DNA of 7,647 nucleotides from Beijerinckiaceae bacterium (GTDB lineage Bacteria; Pseudomonadota; Alphaproteobacteria; Rhizobiales; Beijerinckiaceae). The notes under the pieces were generated by a model. The model was not told where the DNA came from and made no database searches. It saw nothing but the letters and a program-made list of their open reading frames with translations. Shown piece by piece: positions 1 to 6,633 of the stretch (positions within the stretch are counted from its first letter, which is position 1; each line of letters starts with the position of its first letter). The stretch lies in contig DAICZI010000067.1 in the NCBI GenBank assembly GCA_027311205.1, positions 1 through 7,647 on the forward strand, in the 5' to 3' direction. The translations under genes and the position numbers were made by a program.

Positions 1-1878
1 GTTCAGCACCACATCCTCGCAGGCCTCGCGCAATTCCGGCTCGATCTCGCCATAGACCGCGAGTTGTCCGGCATTGACAATGCCCATGTCCATGCCCGCC
101 TGAATGGCGTGATAGAGGAACACGGCGTGCATCGCCTCGCGCACTTTTTCATTGCCGCGAAACGAGAACGACAGGTTCGAGACCCCGCCTGAAACATGCG
201 CCAAAGGCATGGCTTTGCGAATTTCGCGGGTCGCCTCGATGAAATCGACGCCGTAATTATTGTGCTCCTCGATGCCGGTGGCGACCGCAAAGATGTTGGG
301 ATCAAAAATGATGTCTTCGGGGGCAAAACCGGCCTTTTGCGTCAGCAGCTTGTAGGCCCGCGTGCAGATTTCGACCTTGCGGGCCTGCGTGTCGGCCTGG
401 CCCTGCTCGTCAAACGCCATCACCACCACCGCCGCGCCGTGGCGGCGCACGATTTTGGCGGCTGCGAGGAATTTCTCCTCGCCTTCCTTCATGGAAATTG
501 AATTGACGATGGCCTTGCCCTGGACGCATTTCAGCCCGGCCTCGATCACCTCGAATTTCGAGGAATCGATCATCACCGGCACACGTGAAATATCCGGCTC
601 GGCGGCGATGAGATTGAGGAAAGTGACCATCGCCGCCCCTGAATCCAGCAGGCCCTCGTCCATGTTGATGTCGATGATCTGCGCGCCGCTGGCGACCTGA
701 TCGCGAGCCACTTCCAGCGCGGCTGGATAATCGCCGTTTGTCACCAGCTTGCGGAAGCGCGCCGAGCCGGTGACATTGGTGCGCTCGCCGACATTGACGA
801 AGGCGATGTCCGGGGTCAGCGTGAACGCCTCCAGCCCGGAAAGCCGCATCAGCGGCTTGATGTCCGGCACGCGGCGCGGGTTGATGCCCTTCACCCGCTC
901 GGCAATGGCGCGGATATGATCGGGCGTGGTGCCGCAGCAGCCGCCGACAATATTGACAAGGCCGGAATCAGCGAATTCGCCGATCATCCCGGCCATGAAT
1001 TCCGGGCTTTCGTCATAGAGGCCGAATTCATTGGGCAGCCCGGCATTGGGATAGGCGCAGACCAGCGTATCGGCGATGCGGCCAATCTCGGCGATATGGG
1101 CGCGCATTTCGCGCGCGCCGAGCGCGCAATTGAGCCCGAAGGTGAGCGGTGCGGCATGGCGCAGCGAATGCCAGAAGGCGGTCGGCGTCTGGCCCGACAA
1201 TGTGCGGCCGGAAAGATCAGTAATGGTGCCCGAGATCATCACCGGCAGGTGGCGGCCAACGTCCTCGAACACTTCTTCCAGGCCATACAGCGCCGCCTTG
1301 GCGTTGAGCGTATCGAAGATGGTCTCGAGCAGCAGCACATCGGCGCCGCCCGCGATCAGGCCGCGCGCCGCCTCGCCATAGGCGACACGCAATTCATCAA
1401 AATTGACGGCGCGAAAGCCGGGGTTGTTGACGTCGGGCGACATCGAGGCGGTGCGGTTGGTCGGGCCGAGCGCCCCCGCCACAAAGCGCGGACGGCCATC
1501 CCGGCGTTGCGCTTCGTCAGCCGCCTCGCGGGCGAGGCGGGCGCCCTCAAAATTCAGCTCATAGGCCAGCCCCTCCATGCCATAATCGGCTTGCGCGATG
1601 CTGGTCGATGAAAAGGTGTTGGTGGCCACAATATCCGCCCCGGCCAGCAGATATTCCAGATGAATGTCACGGATCGCATCGGCTTGCGTCAGGATCAGCA
1701 GATCATTATTGCCGCGCAAATCCTTCGGCCAGTCGGCAAAGCGTGCGCCGCGAAACTCAGCCTCCGAGAGCTTGAGCCCCTGAATCATTGTGCCCATAGC
1801 CCCATCCAGCACAAGAATGCGCTCGCGCGCGAGGGCGACAAGAGTGTCACGAACAGACGACGGGGCGATTTCGGTCAC
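1..1878 (-). CDS. metH: Cobalamin-dependent methionine synthase MetH, N-terminal half (partial, runs off left edge)
   Basis: Cytosolic 5-methyltetrahydrofolate-homocysteine methyltransferase; transfers the methyl group of methyl-THF via cobalamin to homocysteine to make methionine. The 626 residues present cover the homocysteine-binding barrel (about 20-345) and most of the pterin-binding barrel (about 358-626); the cobalamin and reactivation domains (family length about 1200 aa) lie outside the window. Visible motifs: LDGAMGT near residue 24, the three zinc-binding cysteines C251 (NCALG), C314 and C315 (GGCCGTT), then [13 protein letters not shown] opening the pterin domain, [32 protein letters not shown] and [13 protein letters not shown]. 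Start chosen as GTG because AGGTAGG lies 7 nt upstream and the family motif begins about 20 residues in; no better ATG is available. No truncation or frameshift is seen in the part present. The upstream neighbour is divergent, so metH starts its own transcript; metF is not adjacent on this side. Confidence 0.97.
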   Translation of the reverse strand, partial: MTEIAPSSVRDTLVALARERILVLDGAMGTMIQGLKLSEAEFRGARFADWPKDLRGNNDLLILTQADAIRDIHLEYLLAGADIVATNTFSSTSIAQADYGMEGLAYELNFEGARLAREAADEAQRRDGRPRFVAGALGPTNRTASMSPDVNNPGFRAVNFDELRVAYGEAARGLIAGGADVLLLETIFDTLNAKAALYGLEEVFEDVGRHLPVMISGTITDLSGRTLSGQTPTAFWHSLRHAAPLTFGLNCALGAREMRAHIAEIGRIADTLVCAYPNAGLPNEFGLYDESPEFMAGMIGEFADSGLVNIVGGCCGTTPDHIRAIAERVKGINPRRVPDIKPLMRLSGLEAFTLTPDIAFVNVGERTNVTGSARFRKLVTNGDYPAALEVARDQVASGAQIIDINMDEGLLDSGAAMVTFLNLIAAEPDISRVPVMIDSSKFEVIEAGLKCVQGKAIVNSISMKEGEEKFLAAAKIVRRHGAAVVVMAFDEQGQADTQARKVEICTRAYKLLTQKAGFAPEDIIFDPNIFAVATGIEEHNNYGVDFIEATREIRKAMPLAHVSGGVSNLSFSFRGNEKVREAMHAVFLYHAIQAGMDMGIVNAGQLAVYGEIEPELREACEDVVLN

Positions 1879-1885
1879 GGGTTTT

Positions 1886-1892
1886 CCTACCT
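1886..1892 (-). promoter_or_regulatory. Ribosome binding site of metH
   Basis: Minus-strand AGGTAGG, 7 nt before the GTG start at 1878. It supports the GTG rather than an internal ATG as the metH start. Confidence 0.6.
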
Positions 1893-1898
1893 GGAGAT

Positions 1899-1914
1899 AT
1901 AAACATATCTTTAT
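1899..1914 (-). promoter_or_regulatory. Candidate operator (AT-rich dyad) upstream of metH
   Basis: The minus-strand 16-mer ATAAAGATATGTTTAT is a near-perfect palindrome: arms ATAAA/TTTAT, central ATAT, and one G/G mismatch pair. It stands out in GC-rich DNA and ends 20 nt before the metH start codon, where it would overlap the promoter or early transcript. Known background: in Proteobacteria, ArsR-type methionine-cycle regulators (SahR/SamR groups) bind AT-rich palindromes upstream of metH, metF and related genes. That this is such a site is inference from position and symmetry; no regulator gene is in the window. An overlapping smaller dyad, ACATA-N4-TATGT, lies at 1903-1916. Confidence 0.5.
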
Positions 1915-2062
1915 GTGATTTTTGCATGAGAGGCAAGGGCGGCGGGAACATGATGGCTGGCCTGAAAAATCATCAAGCGGGACAATTGACTGCGCAGGAG
2001 CTTGAAGGGATTGCCATTCTCGCGTCATTTGCGCTGCCGGGTCAATTTCCACAGCACTCTGG

Positions 2063-2077
2063 AGAACTGAAAGTTCT
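2063..2077 (+). repeat. Short perfect inverted repeat upstream of the GDCCVxC gene
   Basis: AGAACT-GAA-AGTTCT is a perfect 6-bp inverted repeat with a 3-nt centre, ending 45 nt before the GTG start of the small Cys-rich gene. It could be an operator half-site pair or a small hairpin. No convincing -35/-10 pair was found around it, so its role is open. The rest of the 244-nt gap between metH and this gene shows nothing else I can name. Confidence 0.35.
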
Positions 2078-2122
2078 GGTTTCAATAATTCCCCTAAACC
2101 CTCTCCCGCGCTACACTTTCCC

Positions 2123-2374
2123 GTGCAGATATCGGCCCCGCCCACCGTGCACGCGCGATCGACCCTGACCTGCCCGCACTGCGGCCATCAGGAGGAGGAA
2201 GTGATGCCGACCGATGCCTGCCAGTTTTTCTATGAATGCCGCAACTGTGGATTGGTGCTGAAACCGCTGGCAGGTGATTGCTGCGTGTTCTGCTCCTATG
2301 GCTCGCAGCCCTGCCCGCCAATTCAGGGTGCACGCGCCACCGCGACCCCGCCACGCTGCTGCGGCGGAGCGTAG
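2123..2374 (+). CDS. GDCCVxC-domain small Cys-rich protein (family containing selenoprotein members)
   Basis: An 83-residue protein with eleven cysteines. Order: CPHC at 17-20 and YECRNC (C39, C42), which together look like a zinc-ribbon; C33 in the [10 protein letters not shown] stretch between them; then the signature [10 protein letters not shown] (C53, C54, C57), followed by PCPPIQ (C64) and a tail ending CCGG (C79, C80). The family is annotated by NCBI as GDCCVxC domain-containing (seleno)protein; its function is unknown to me. Some relatives carry selenocysteine in the signature, while this copy uses only Cys codons. No signal peptide or membrane segment is seen, so it is probably cytosolic. 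The start is taken as GTG at 2123; no strong Shine-Dalgarno precedes it, so a later start, still upstream of Cys17, is possible. It is divergent from metH and convergent with the MBL gene, so it appears monocistronic. Its last 18 codons lie inside a long inverted repeat. Confidence 0.85.
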   Translation: MQISAPPTVHARSTLTCPHCGHQEEEVMPTDACQFFYECRNCGLVLKPLAGDCCVFCSYGSQPCPPIQGARATATPPRCCGGA

Positions 2375-2408
2375 GCTGCAGCGCGCCCCTTCGCGGATGC
2401 ACCCTGAA
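2322..2408 (+). repeat. Long inverted repeat spanning the 3' end of the GDCCVxC gene
   Basis: TTCAGGGTGCA at 2322-2332 is the exact reverse complement of TGCACCCTGAA at 2398-2408 (11 bp, 65 nt between). Immediately inside, CGCG at 2333-2336 can also pair with CGCG at 2392-2395 after a 2-nt GA bulge, giving about 15 bp. The left arm lies within codons for IQGA and the right arm lies 24 nt past the stop, so the stop codon sits in the loop. Just downstream are overlapping alternatives: CCTGA/TCAGG (2403-2407, 2413-2417) and CTGAAG/CTTCAG (2404-2409, 2425-2430). No T-run follows, so it is not a classical intrinsic terminator; it could act as a 3' stabilising structure or bidirectional end between convergent genes. 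Confidence 0.6.
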
Positions 2409-2502
2409 GATATCAGGCGACCGCCTTCAGCCGGTTCATTCACCGCGATCTCTAGCGCATGACACGCTTGATTCTAATCGTCCGGATCAAGGACAAGCTC
2501 CC

Positions 2503-3351
2503 TCACCCCGCCACTTGCAGCGTCTGGCGCTCCCGCAGTCTTTGCGGGCAGGCCGGATCGTGGCCGTTGAGATAGACCAGCGGGCGGCGGCGGGCCATAT
2601 CGCGGATCAGGCCATGCGTCTTGACCTGCGCTGCCGGGTCAACTCCCAGCCCGTCAGGAACGCCGTCCAGAAGGGTTTGCTCCAGATAGCTGACATCACC
2701 GGCGATGAGAAACATGATGCCGTCGATGTCAACCGACACCGCCATATGGCCGCGCGTATGGCCGGGCGCGGCGATGACACGCACCGCGCCATCTTTGGTC
2801 AGCGGCACCGAGGCGGCCATCAAATCTGCCCCGACTGGCGGCAATTGCAACAGTTCGGGGGCAAAGTCCTTGGGCCATTGGTGGTTGGGATAGCCAGCAG
2901 CGCGACCGGCAAAACCTTGCGCCGCCTTGAATTCCACCGCACTTACCAGCATGCGGGCCTTGCCAAAATAGGCCAGTCCGCCCGCGTGGTCGGTATGCAG
3001 ATGCGTCAGAACAACCGTTGGCACATCCGCTGCATCAAATCCCGCAAGCCGCAACTGCGGGCCGATCTCGTCAGAGGGTTTGACGTTGAACCTGAGGCCC
3101 ACATGGTAATAAGGATGCCAGCGCGGAAAATACCCCTTCTGCATGGCCCGCGCGGTTTCCCCGGTATCGACCAGAATCAGTCCCTCGGGATGCTCGATCA
3201 GATAGGCAAAAATCGGCAGTTCCGGGCTCCATTCCCTGTCGAACAGGCCATTCCAGGTGCGCGCCAGCCCGGTGCCTTTGGCCCGCACCTGCGCCGCCTT
3301 GATCCAGACCGAACCAGTGCGCAAAATGTGAATTTTTGTCATGGCTGCCAT
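2503..3351 (-). CDS. Metallo-beta-lactamase-fold hydrolase, N-acyl homoserine lactonase-like
   Basis: A 282-residue cytosolic MBL-fold protein with the complete two-metal site: H117-x-H119-x-D121-H122 (THLHTDHAGG), H198 (PGHTRGH), D219 (GDVSY) and H264 (NGHD). Y222, three residues after the bridging Asp, matches the spacing of the catalytic Tyr194 that follows Asp191 in the AHL lactonase AiiA. Length and motif order also fit the AiiA/AttM lactonase branch, whose members hydrolyse homoserine lactones or other lactones. No secretion signal is seen. It is the last gene of the run and starts 39 nt after the SDR stop; a weak GGGATGG lies about 12 nt before the chosen ATG, and the ATG three codons later (MTKIHIL) is an equally possible start. 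The context with an acyl-CoA synthetase and SDR suggests a catabolic lactone or ester rather than purely quorum quenching, but that is inference. Confidence 0.88.
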   Translation of the reverse strand: MAAMTKIHILRTGSVWIKAAQVRAKGTGLARTWNGLFDREWSPELPIFAYLIEHPEGLILVDTGETARAMQKGYFPRWHPYYHVGLRFNVKPSDEIGPQLRLAGFDAADVPTVVLTHLHTDHAGGLAYFGKARMLVSAVEFKAAQGFAGRAAGYPNHQWPKDFAPELLQLPPVGADLMAASVPLTKDGAVRVIAAPGHTRGHMAVSVDIDGIMFLIAGDVSYLEQTLLDGVPDGLGVDPAAQVKTHGLIRDMARRRPLVYLNGHDPACPQRLRERQTLQVAG

Positions 3352-3390
3352 TTATTTTGCGACCATCCCGTTATTCAACAGGCCCCAAAC

Positions 3391-4116
3391 TTACCGGCCA
3401 CCCGCCACCGAAACAACCGTGCCTGTCACATAGCTTGCGGCGTCCGACATCAGCCAGGCGACGGCCCCGGCGATTTCCTCTGGCTCTCCAACCCGGCCCA
3501 GCGGCACATTGGGCGCGAGTTTGGCGCGCATTTCCGGCCCGATCATGTCTGTTGCGACATAGCCCGGCGCGACGGCATTGACCCTGATTCCCTCGCCCGC
3601 CACCTCGTTGGCAAACCCCTTTGTGAAACTTTCGACCGCCCCCTTCGAGGCCGCATAGGCGACGCGCCCGGCCATGCCGCCAAGCCGCGCCGCCGCCGAC
3701 GAAATATTGACAATGGCGCCGCCCGGCCCGTCGTATCTTGAGGACAGCCGCTTCACTGCGGCTCCGCAGCAATACATCACACCCATCACATTGATGGCGA
3801 ACAGGCGCTCCAGATCCTCGGTCAAACAGTCCTCGGTGCGGCCGCCTGTCCCAAGAACCCCCGCGCAATTGACGAGGCCGCTCAGCCGGCCAAGATCGCG
3901 TTCTGCGGCCCTGAACAGGTCCTCGACGGCCGCCTTGCTGCCGACATCGGCCTGAAAGCTCTTTGCCTTGCCGCCCCGCGCAACAATGTCCGCTACAACA
4001 TCGCCCGCGCCAGTCGCGTCATGGCTGAAATTGACGGCAATTGCCGCGCCAGTAGCTGCAAGGTTTCTGGCAATGGCCGCGCCAATGCCGCGACTCGCCC
4101 CGGTTACAATAATCAT
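3391..4116 (-). CDS. Short-chain dehydrogenase/reductase (SDR), classical FabG-like
   Basis: A 241-residue classical SDR: cofactor motif TGASRGIG at 5-12 directly after the start, the D57 loop (ADVGS), NCAG at 83-86 (variant of NNAG), N109, catalytic serine at S139/S140 (NISS), Y154 and K158 in YAASK, then the VAPGYVATDM segment and a C-terminal VAGG. All tetrad residues are present, so an active NAD(P)-dependent alcohol/ketone oxidoreductase is expected. Substrate is not deducible; relatives act on 3-hydroxyacyl thioesters, sugars and many alcohols. The start is supported by GGAGG 11 nt upstream (4128-4132), and the protein begins right at the first beta strand as usual. It begins 42 nt after the acyl-CoA synthetase stop and ends 39 nt before the hydrolase, so cotranscription is likely. 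It probably oxidises a hydroxyl on a CoA-activated intermediate (inference). Confidence 0.93.
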   Translation of the reverse strand: MIIVTGASRGIGAAIARNLAATGAAIAVNFSHDATGAGDVVADIVARGGKAKSFQADVGSKAAVEDLFRAAERDLGRLSGLVNCAGVLGTGGRTEDCLTEDLERLFAINVMGVMYCCGAAVKRLSSRYDGPGGAIVNISSAAARLGGMAGRVAYAASKGAVESFTKGFANEVAGEGIRVNAVAPGYVATDMIGPEMRAKLAPNVPLGRVGEPEEIAGAVAWLMSDAASYVTGTVVSVAGGR

Positions 4117-4158
4117 GGCCGTCCCATCCTCCAGAATTTCATTCCCAGCCTCGAACCT

Positions 4159-5853
4159 CTACGCCGTCTTGCGCGCCTTGCGGCCAAGCTCTTTTTCAAC
4201 TTCCTGACGCATGACGAATTTCTGGATTTTGCCGGTCACTGTCATCGGGAAAGCATCGACAAATTGCACGATGCGCGGGATTTTATTGTGGGCGATCTGG
4301 CCGGTGCAAAAGGCGATCACGTCGGCCTGCGTCAGGCTCTCGCCCTCGCGCAATTTCACCCAGGCGGCGACTTCCTCGCCATAATGGTCATCGGCGACGC
4401 CAAATACCTGCACATCCTGGATTTTGGGATGGCGATAAAGAAATTCCTCAACCTCGCGCGGCGAAATATTCTCGCCGCCGCGAATGATCAGATCCTTGAT
4501 GCGACCAACAATATTGCCATAGCCTTCTGCATCGAGCGTCGCCATATCGCCGGTGTGCATCCAGCGCGCGGCATCCAGCACCTCGGCGGTCTTTTGCGGC
4601 TCGCCCCAATAGCCAAGCATCACCGAATAACCCCGCGTGCAAAGCTCGCCTTTGGTGCCGCGCGGCACGATGCGGCCCTTTTCGTCAATGATTTTAACCT
4701 CCAGATGCGGCATGATCCGGCCCACTGTCGAGACGCGGCGCTCCAGCGGGTCAGTCATGCCACTCTGGAAGCTCACCGGGCTGGTTTCGGTCATGCCATA
4801 GGCAATGGTGACATCGCGCATATGCATCTGGTCAACGACCTTCTTCATCACCTCGACCGGGCACGGCGCGCCCGCCATAATGCCGGTGCGCAATGAAGAA
4901 AGATCGAAGCTGGCAAAATCCGGATGGTCGAGTTCGGCAATAAACATGGTGGGCACGCCATAAAGCGCCGTGCAGCGCTCGCTGGCCACAGTCTTCAACG
5001 TCGTCAGGGGGTCAAAGCCCTCGCCGGGATAGACCATCGTCGCGCCCAGCGTCACCGCCGCCAGATTGCCCATGACCATGCCAAAGCAATGATAGAGCGG
5101 CACCTGGATACAGATGCGGTCTTCCGGCGTCAGCGCCATGGCGCTCCCGACATAAAAGCCATTGTTGAGAATATTGTGGTGCGTCAGCGTCACGCCCTTC
5201 GGCTGGCCGGTGGTGCCGCTGGTGAACTGGATGTTGATGGCATCATCACATTGCAACTCATCCGCCAGGGCGGCGATGGCCTCCCGCTCCTTGGTGCCGC
5301 CCATGCCCGCCACCGCCTCGAAGGCCAGTGCGCCGGGAACCAGCGATCCGCCAAACTGAATGACGCTGCGCAAATCAGGCAAGCGCTTGGCGTGCAGCGC
5401 GCCGGGCTGCGACGTCGCAAGTTCGGGCGCGAGGGCGTTGAGCATGCCGATATAATCGCTGGTTTTGAAACTGGTTGCCGTCGCCACCGCCTTGCAGCCA
5501 ACTTTCACCAGCGCAAATTCAAGTTCCACCAGCCGATAGGCCGGGTTCAGCGTCACCAGAATCAGGCCCGCTTTGGCGGCGGCAAATTGGGTGAGCACCC
5601 ATTCGGCTCGGTTGAGTGACCAGATTCCGATGCGATCCCCGCGCTCCATTCCCAGAGCCAGAAAGCCTGCCGCCAGCGCTTCGGCCTGCTCGTTCAGTTC
5701 GCGCCATGTCAAGCGCACATTCTGCGGTGGCACGATCAGGGCAGGTCGCTCCGGCCATTGCTGCGCCGCCCGGCTGAGCGCCTGGCCGATGGTTTCGGCC
5801 AGCAGCGAGGTGGTGCTGGCCCCGTTGACATAGCTCAAGGCAGATGCGGACAT
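4159..5853 (-). CDS. Acyl-CoA synthetase (AMP-binding, ACSF2-like fatty/carboxylic acid-CoA ligase)
   Basis: A 564-residue ANL-superfamily ligase that activates a carboxylic acid with ATP to an acyl-AMP and then to a CoA thioester. Motifs in order: phosphate-binding [10 protein letters not shown] at 211-220, YGMTETSP at 352-359, TGD at 434-436, [13 protein letters not shown] from about 450 at the hinge, and the catalytic lysine K542 in TVTGKIQK. Overall resemblance ([21 protein letters not shown]) is to the ACSF2-type medium/long-chain acyl-CoA synthetases, but aromatic or alicyclic acids cannot be excluded. A 20-codon upstream extension (ATG at 5913) is open, but I chose the ATG at 5853: it has AGGGAA 7 nt upstream, while the extension would run through the promoter and has no family resemblance. 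It is the first gene of the likely three-gene operon with the SDR and the hydrolase, and lies 80 nt after marR. Confidence 0.95.
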   Translation of the reverse strand: MSASALSYVNGASTTSLLAETIGQALSRAAQQWPERPALIVPPQNVRLTWRELNEQAEALAAGFLALGMERGDRIGIWSLNRAEWVLTQFAAAKAGLILVTLNPAYRLVELEFALVKVGCKAVATATSFKTSDYIGMLNALAPELATSQPGALHAKRLPDLRSVIQFGGSLVPGALAFEAVAGMGGTKEREAIAALADELQCDDAINIQFTSGTTGQPKGVTLTHHNILNNGFYVGSAMALTPEDRICIQVPLYHCFGMVMGNLAAVTLGATMVYPGEGFDPLTTLKTVASERCTALYGVPTMFIAELDHPDFASFDLSSLRTGIMAGAPCPVEVMKKVVDQMHMRDVTIAYGMTETSPVSFQSGMTDPLERRVSTVGRIMPHLEVKIIDEKGRIVPRGTKGELCTRGYSVMLGYWGEPQKTAEVLDAARWMHTGDMATLDAEGYGNIVGRIKDLIIRGGENISPREVEEFLYRHPKIQDVQVFGVADDHYGEEVAAWVKLREGESLTQADVIAFCTGQIAHNKIPRIVQFVDAFPMTVTGKIQKFVMRQEVEKELGRKARKTA

Positions 5854-5860
5854 GATGGTT

Positions 5861-5866
5861 TTCCCT
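5861..5866 (-). promoter_or_regulatory. Ribosome binding site deciding the acyl-CoA synthetase start
   Basis: Minus-strand AGGGAA, 7 nt before the ATG at 5853. It favours that start over the in-frame ATG at 5913, which would place the coding region across the predicted promoter. Confidence 0.6.
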
Positions 5867-5877
5867 GGCAGCGTTAC

Positions 5878-5938
5878 CCTGAAGTTTTTTTGATTATCAG
5901 GGCCGCACGTCAAGGCGTCAAGGACGGTGGACTTCAGG
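5878..5938 (-). repeat. 8-bp inverted repeat bracketing the operon promoter
   Basis: On the plus strand CCTGAAGT (5878-5885) and ACTTCAGG (5931-5938) are exact reverse complements, 45 nt apart. The outer copy overlaps the last codons and stop of marR; the inner copy lies at the predicted transcription start. They could be paired regulator half-sites or chance; no homologous site is seen in the marR upstream region. Confidence 0.35.
5893..5921 (-). promoter_or_regulatory. Predicted sigma70-type promoter of the acyl-CoA synthetase-SDR-hydrolase operon
   Basis: Minus-strand TTGACG (5921-5916), 17-bp spacer, GATAAT (5898-5893): five of six consensus bases in each box at the ideal spacing. Expected transcription start is near 5886, giving a leader of about 33 nt that contains the synthetase ribosome binding site. 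The TTGACG is part of a perfect tandem octamer, CCTTGACG twice (5923-5908). The promoter is bracketed by an 8-bp inverted repeat, CCTGAAGT/ACTTCAGG. Confidence 0.55.
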
Positions 5939-6452
5939 CTTTGGCGATGCTTTTCAAGGCGCTGATCAAGGTCGCGCGATCCAGCCCCCCGAGGCGCTCG
6001 GTCAACCGCGCTTCATGGGCTTCCAGCAGGCTGCGGGTGCGGTTGAGCAGCGTGAGGCCGCGCTCGGAGAGATAGAGCGCCGATGAGCGCCGGTCGCCCT
6101 CGGCCTGTTGCTGCGCCACCAGCCCACGCCCGATCAGCCGCGCCAGTATCACCACGAAATTCGGGCGCTTGATGCCCAGCACCGCCGCAACATCCGATTG
6201 CTTGCGCCCCGGATTGGCATGGAGCAGCAGCAAAATCGAGAATTCAGCAGGCTTGAGTTTGGAACTCGCCACCGTTGTCATGAAATCGGCAAACACCGCC
6301 ACCTGGGCACGGCGCAGGTGATAGCCCAGCATGTCATCAAGATCAGCCAGATCGAGCCTGTCAGAGGGTCGCGCAGGTGGCCTCGCCGCCGCCACACGCG
6401 GCTTGGTGCCAAGGCGGCGCACGCGCGGCCTGGTTTCGGAGGTCATCGCCAT
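5934..6452 (-). CDS. MarR-family transcriptional regulator
   Basis: A 172-residue winged-helix regulator. After a basic, Pro/Arg-rich N-terminal tail (about residues 1-30) come a helical dimerisation segment ([13 protein letters not shown], 38-50), the DNA-binding helices ([12 protein letters not shown], then [22 protein letters not shown] at about 85-106), the wing with the typical Asp-Arg-Arg (D120-R122, [15 protein letters not shown]), and a C-terminal dimerisation helix. MarR proteins usually repress neighbouring genes until a phenolic or other carboxylate, or its CoA ester, binds. Start ATG at 6452 has AGGA 8 nt upstream; an ATG two codons later is possible. It is codirectional with the acyl-CoA synthetase 80 nt downstream and divergent from the LivH-type permease, so it is the best candidate local regulator of both. 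Ligand unknown. Confidence 0.92.
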   Translation of the reverse strand: MAMTSETRPRVRRLGTKPRVAAARPPARPSDRLDLADLDDMLGYHLRRAQVAVFADFMTTVASSKLKPAEFSILLLLHANPGRKQSDVAAVLGIKRPNFVVILARLIGRGLVAQQQAEGDRRSSALYLSERGLTLLNRTRSLLEAHEARLTERLGGLDRATLISALKSIAKA

Positions 6453-6502
6453 GAAGAAAATCCTGAGGGTTGCTTGACCGCTCCCGGCAAAGCGTGATCG
6501 AC

Positions 6503-6531
6503 TTGACGGCAGGGCGACAGATAGTTATCAA
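6503..6531 (+). promoter_or_regulatory. Predicted promoter of the LivH-type permease gene
   Basis: TTGACG (6503-6508), 17-bp spacer, TATCAA (6526-6531). Expected start near 6538, which leaves a leader of about 95 nt containing a long hairpin. It faces and overlaps the predicted marR promoter. Confidence 0.45.
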
Positions 6532-6547
6532 ACATAACAAAACTGTC
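6516..6547. promoter_or_regulatory. Candidate MarR operator between marR and the permease gene
   Basis: A nested dyad: inner GTTAT-N5-ATAAC (6524-6538) and outer GACAG/CTGTC (6516-6520, 6543-6547), with nearly the same centre (6531). It covers the -10 regions of both divergent promoters. AT-rich dyads of this size between a marR gene and a divergent target are typical binding sites for the family; assignment to this regulator is inference. Confidence 0.5.
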
Positions 6548-6549
6548 AA
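6521..6549 (-). promoter_or_regulatory. Predicted promoter of marR
   Basis: A perfect minus-strand -35 TTGACA (6549-6544) with a 17-bp spacer to a poor -10, AACTAT (6526-6521). The strong -35 and weak -10 fit a regulated promoter. It shares its -10 region with the divergent permease promoter. Confidence 0.4.
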
Positions 6550-6550
6550 T

Positions 6551-6604
6551 CTCGCGAAAGCGGGCACCGGCGCTTTTTGCAAGCGCCGTGCCGGTTCGGG
6601 CGAG
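6551..6604 (+). other. Long stem-loop in the permease leader
   Basis: GGCGCTT (6569-6575) pairs with AAGCGCC (6581-6587) around a 5-nt loop. After one bulged C, GGCAC at 6563-6567, read as GGGCAC from 6562, continues the stem with GTGCC (6588-6592). CTCGC/GCGAG at 6551-6555 and 6600-6604 can close the base across an internal loop. It lies between the predicted transcription start and the ribosome binding site. No T-run follows, so it is not a standard terminator; it may be an mRNA-stabilising or attenuating structure, or insulate the divergent promoters. Confidence 0.5.
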
Positions 6605-6619
6605 CCTAAAAGACGCCCC

Positions 6620-6625
6620 AGGGAA
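6620..6625 (+). promoter_or_regulatory. Ribosome binding site of the LivH-type permease
   Basis: AGGGAA 8 nt before the GTG at 6634. An in-frame TAA at 6607 rules out a longer N-terminus, so the GTG is well fixed. Confidence 0.6.
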
Positions 6626-6633
6626 ACGCGGTA

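Noticed and set aside
916..1611. Open plus-strand frame of 231 codons inside metH
   Set aside because: Antisense shadow of a clear MetH frame; high GC at third positions keeps this frame open.
1879..2122. SAM-type riboswitch in the metH leader
   Set aside because: The region next to metH is AT-rich and dyad-like; I could not see the stems and conserved bases of SAM-I, SAM-II or SAH riboswitches.
1926..2168. Small 80-codon plus-strand frame in the metH upstream gap
   Set aside because: Low-complexity tail, overlaps the start of the GDCCVxC gene in another frame, no ribosome binding site or recognisable family.
2322..2408. Integron attC site or MITE at the GDCCVxC gene end
   Set aside because: No GTTRRRY/RYYYAAC core sites are present, and the flanks show no target-site duplication, so it is kept only as an inverted repeat.
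2409..2502. Intrinsic terminator between the convergent GDCCVxC and hydrolase genes
   Set aside because: Small inverted repeats occur (AGGCG/CGCCT at 2415-2426), but there is no T-run on either strand, so no terminator is called.
2278..3741. Open plus-strand frame of 487 codons
   Set aside because: It runs antisense through the lactonase-like and SDR genes, whose minus-strand frames carry full family motifs; the plus-strand translation is Arg/His/Gln-rich and resembles nothing.
4113..4142. Nine-codon mini-frame overlapping the SDR start by ATGA
   Set aside because: It could couple translation, but such short frames are expected by chance and it has no ribosome binding site of its own that I can see.
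4021..5619. Two long plus-strand frames (4021-4896 and 4924-5619)
   Set aside because: Antisense shadows of the SDR start and acyl-CoA synthetase; no family motifs.
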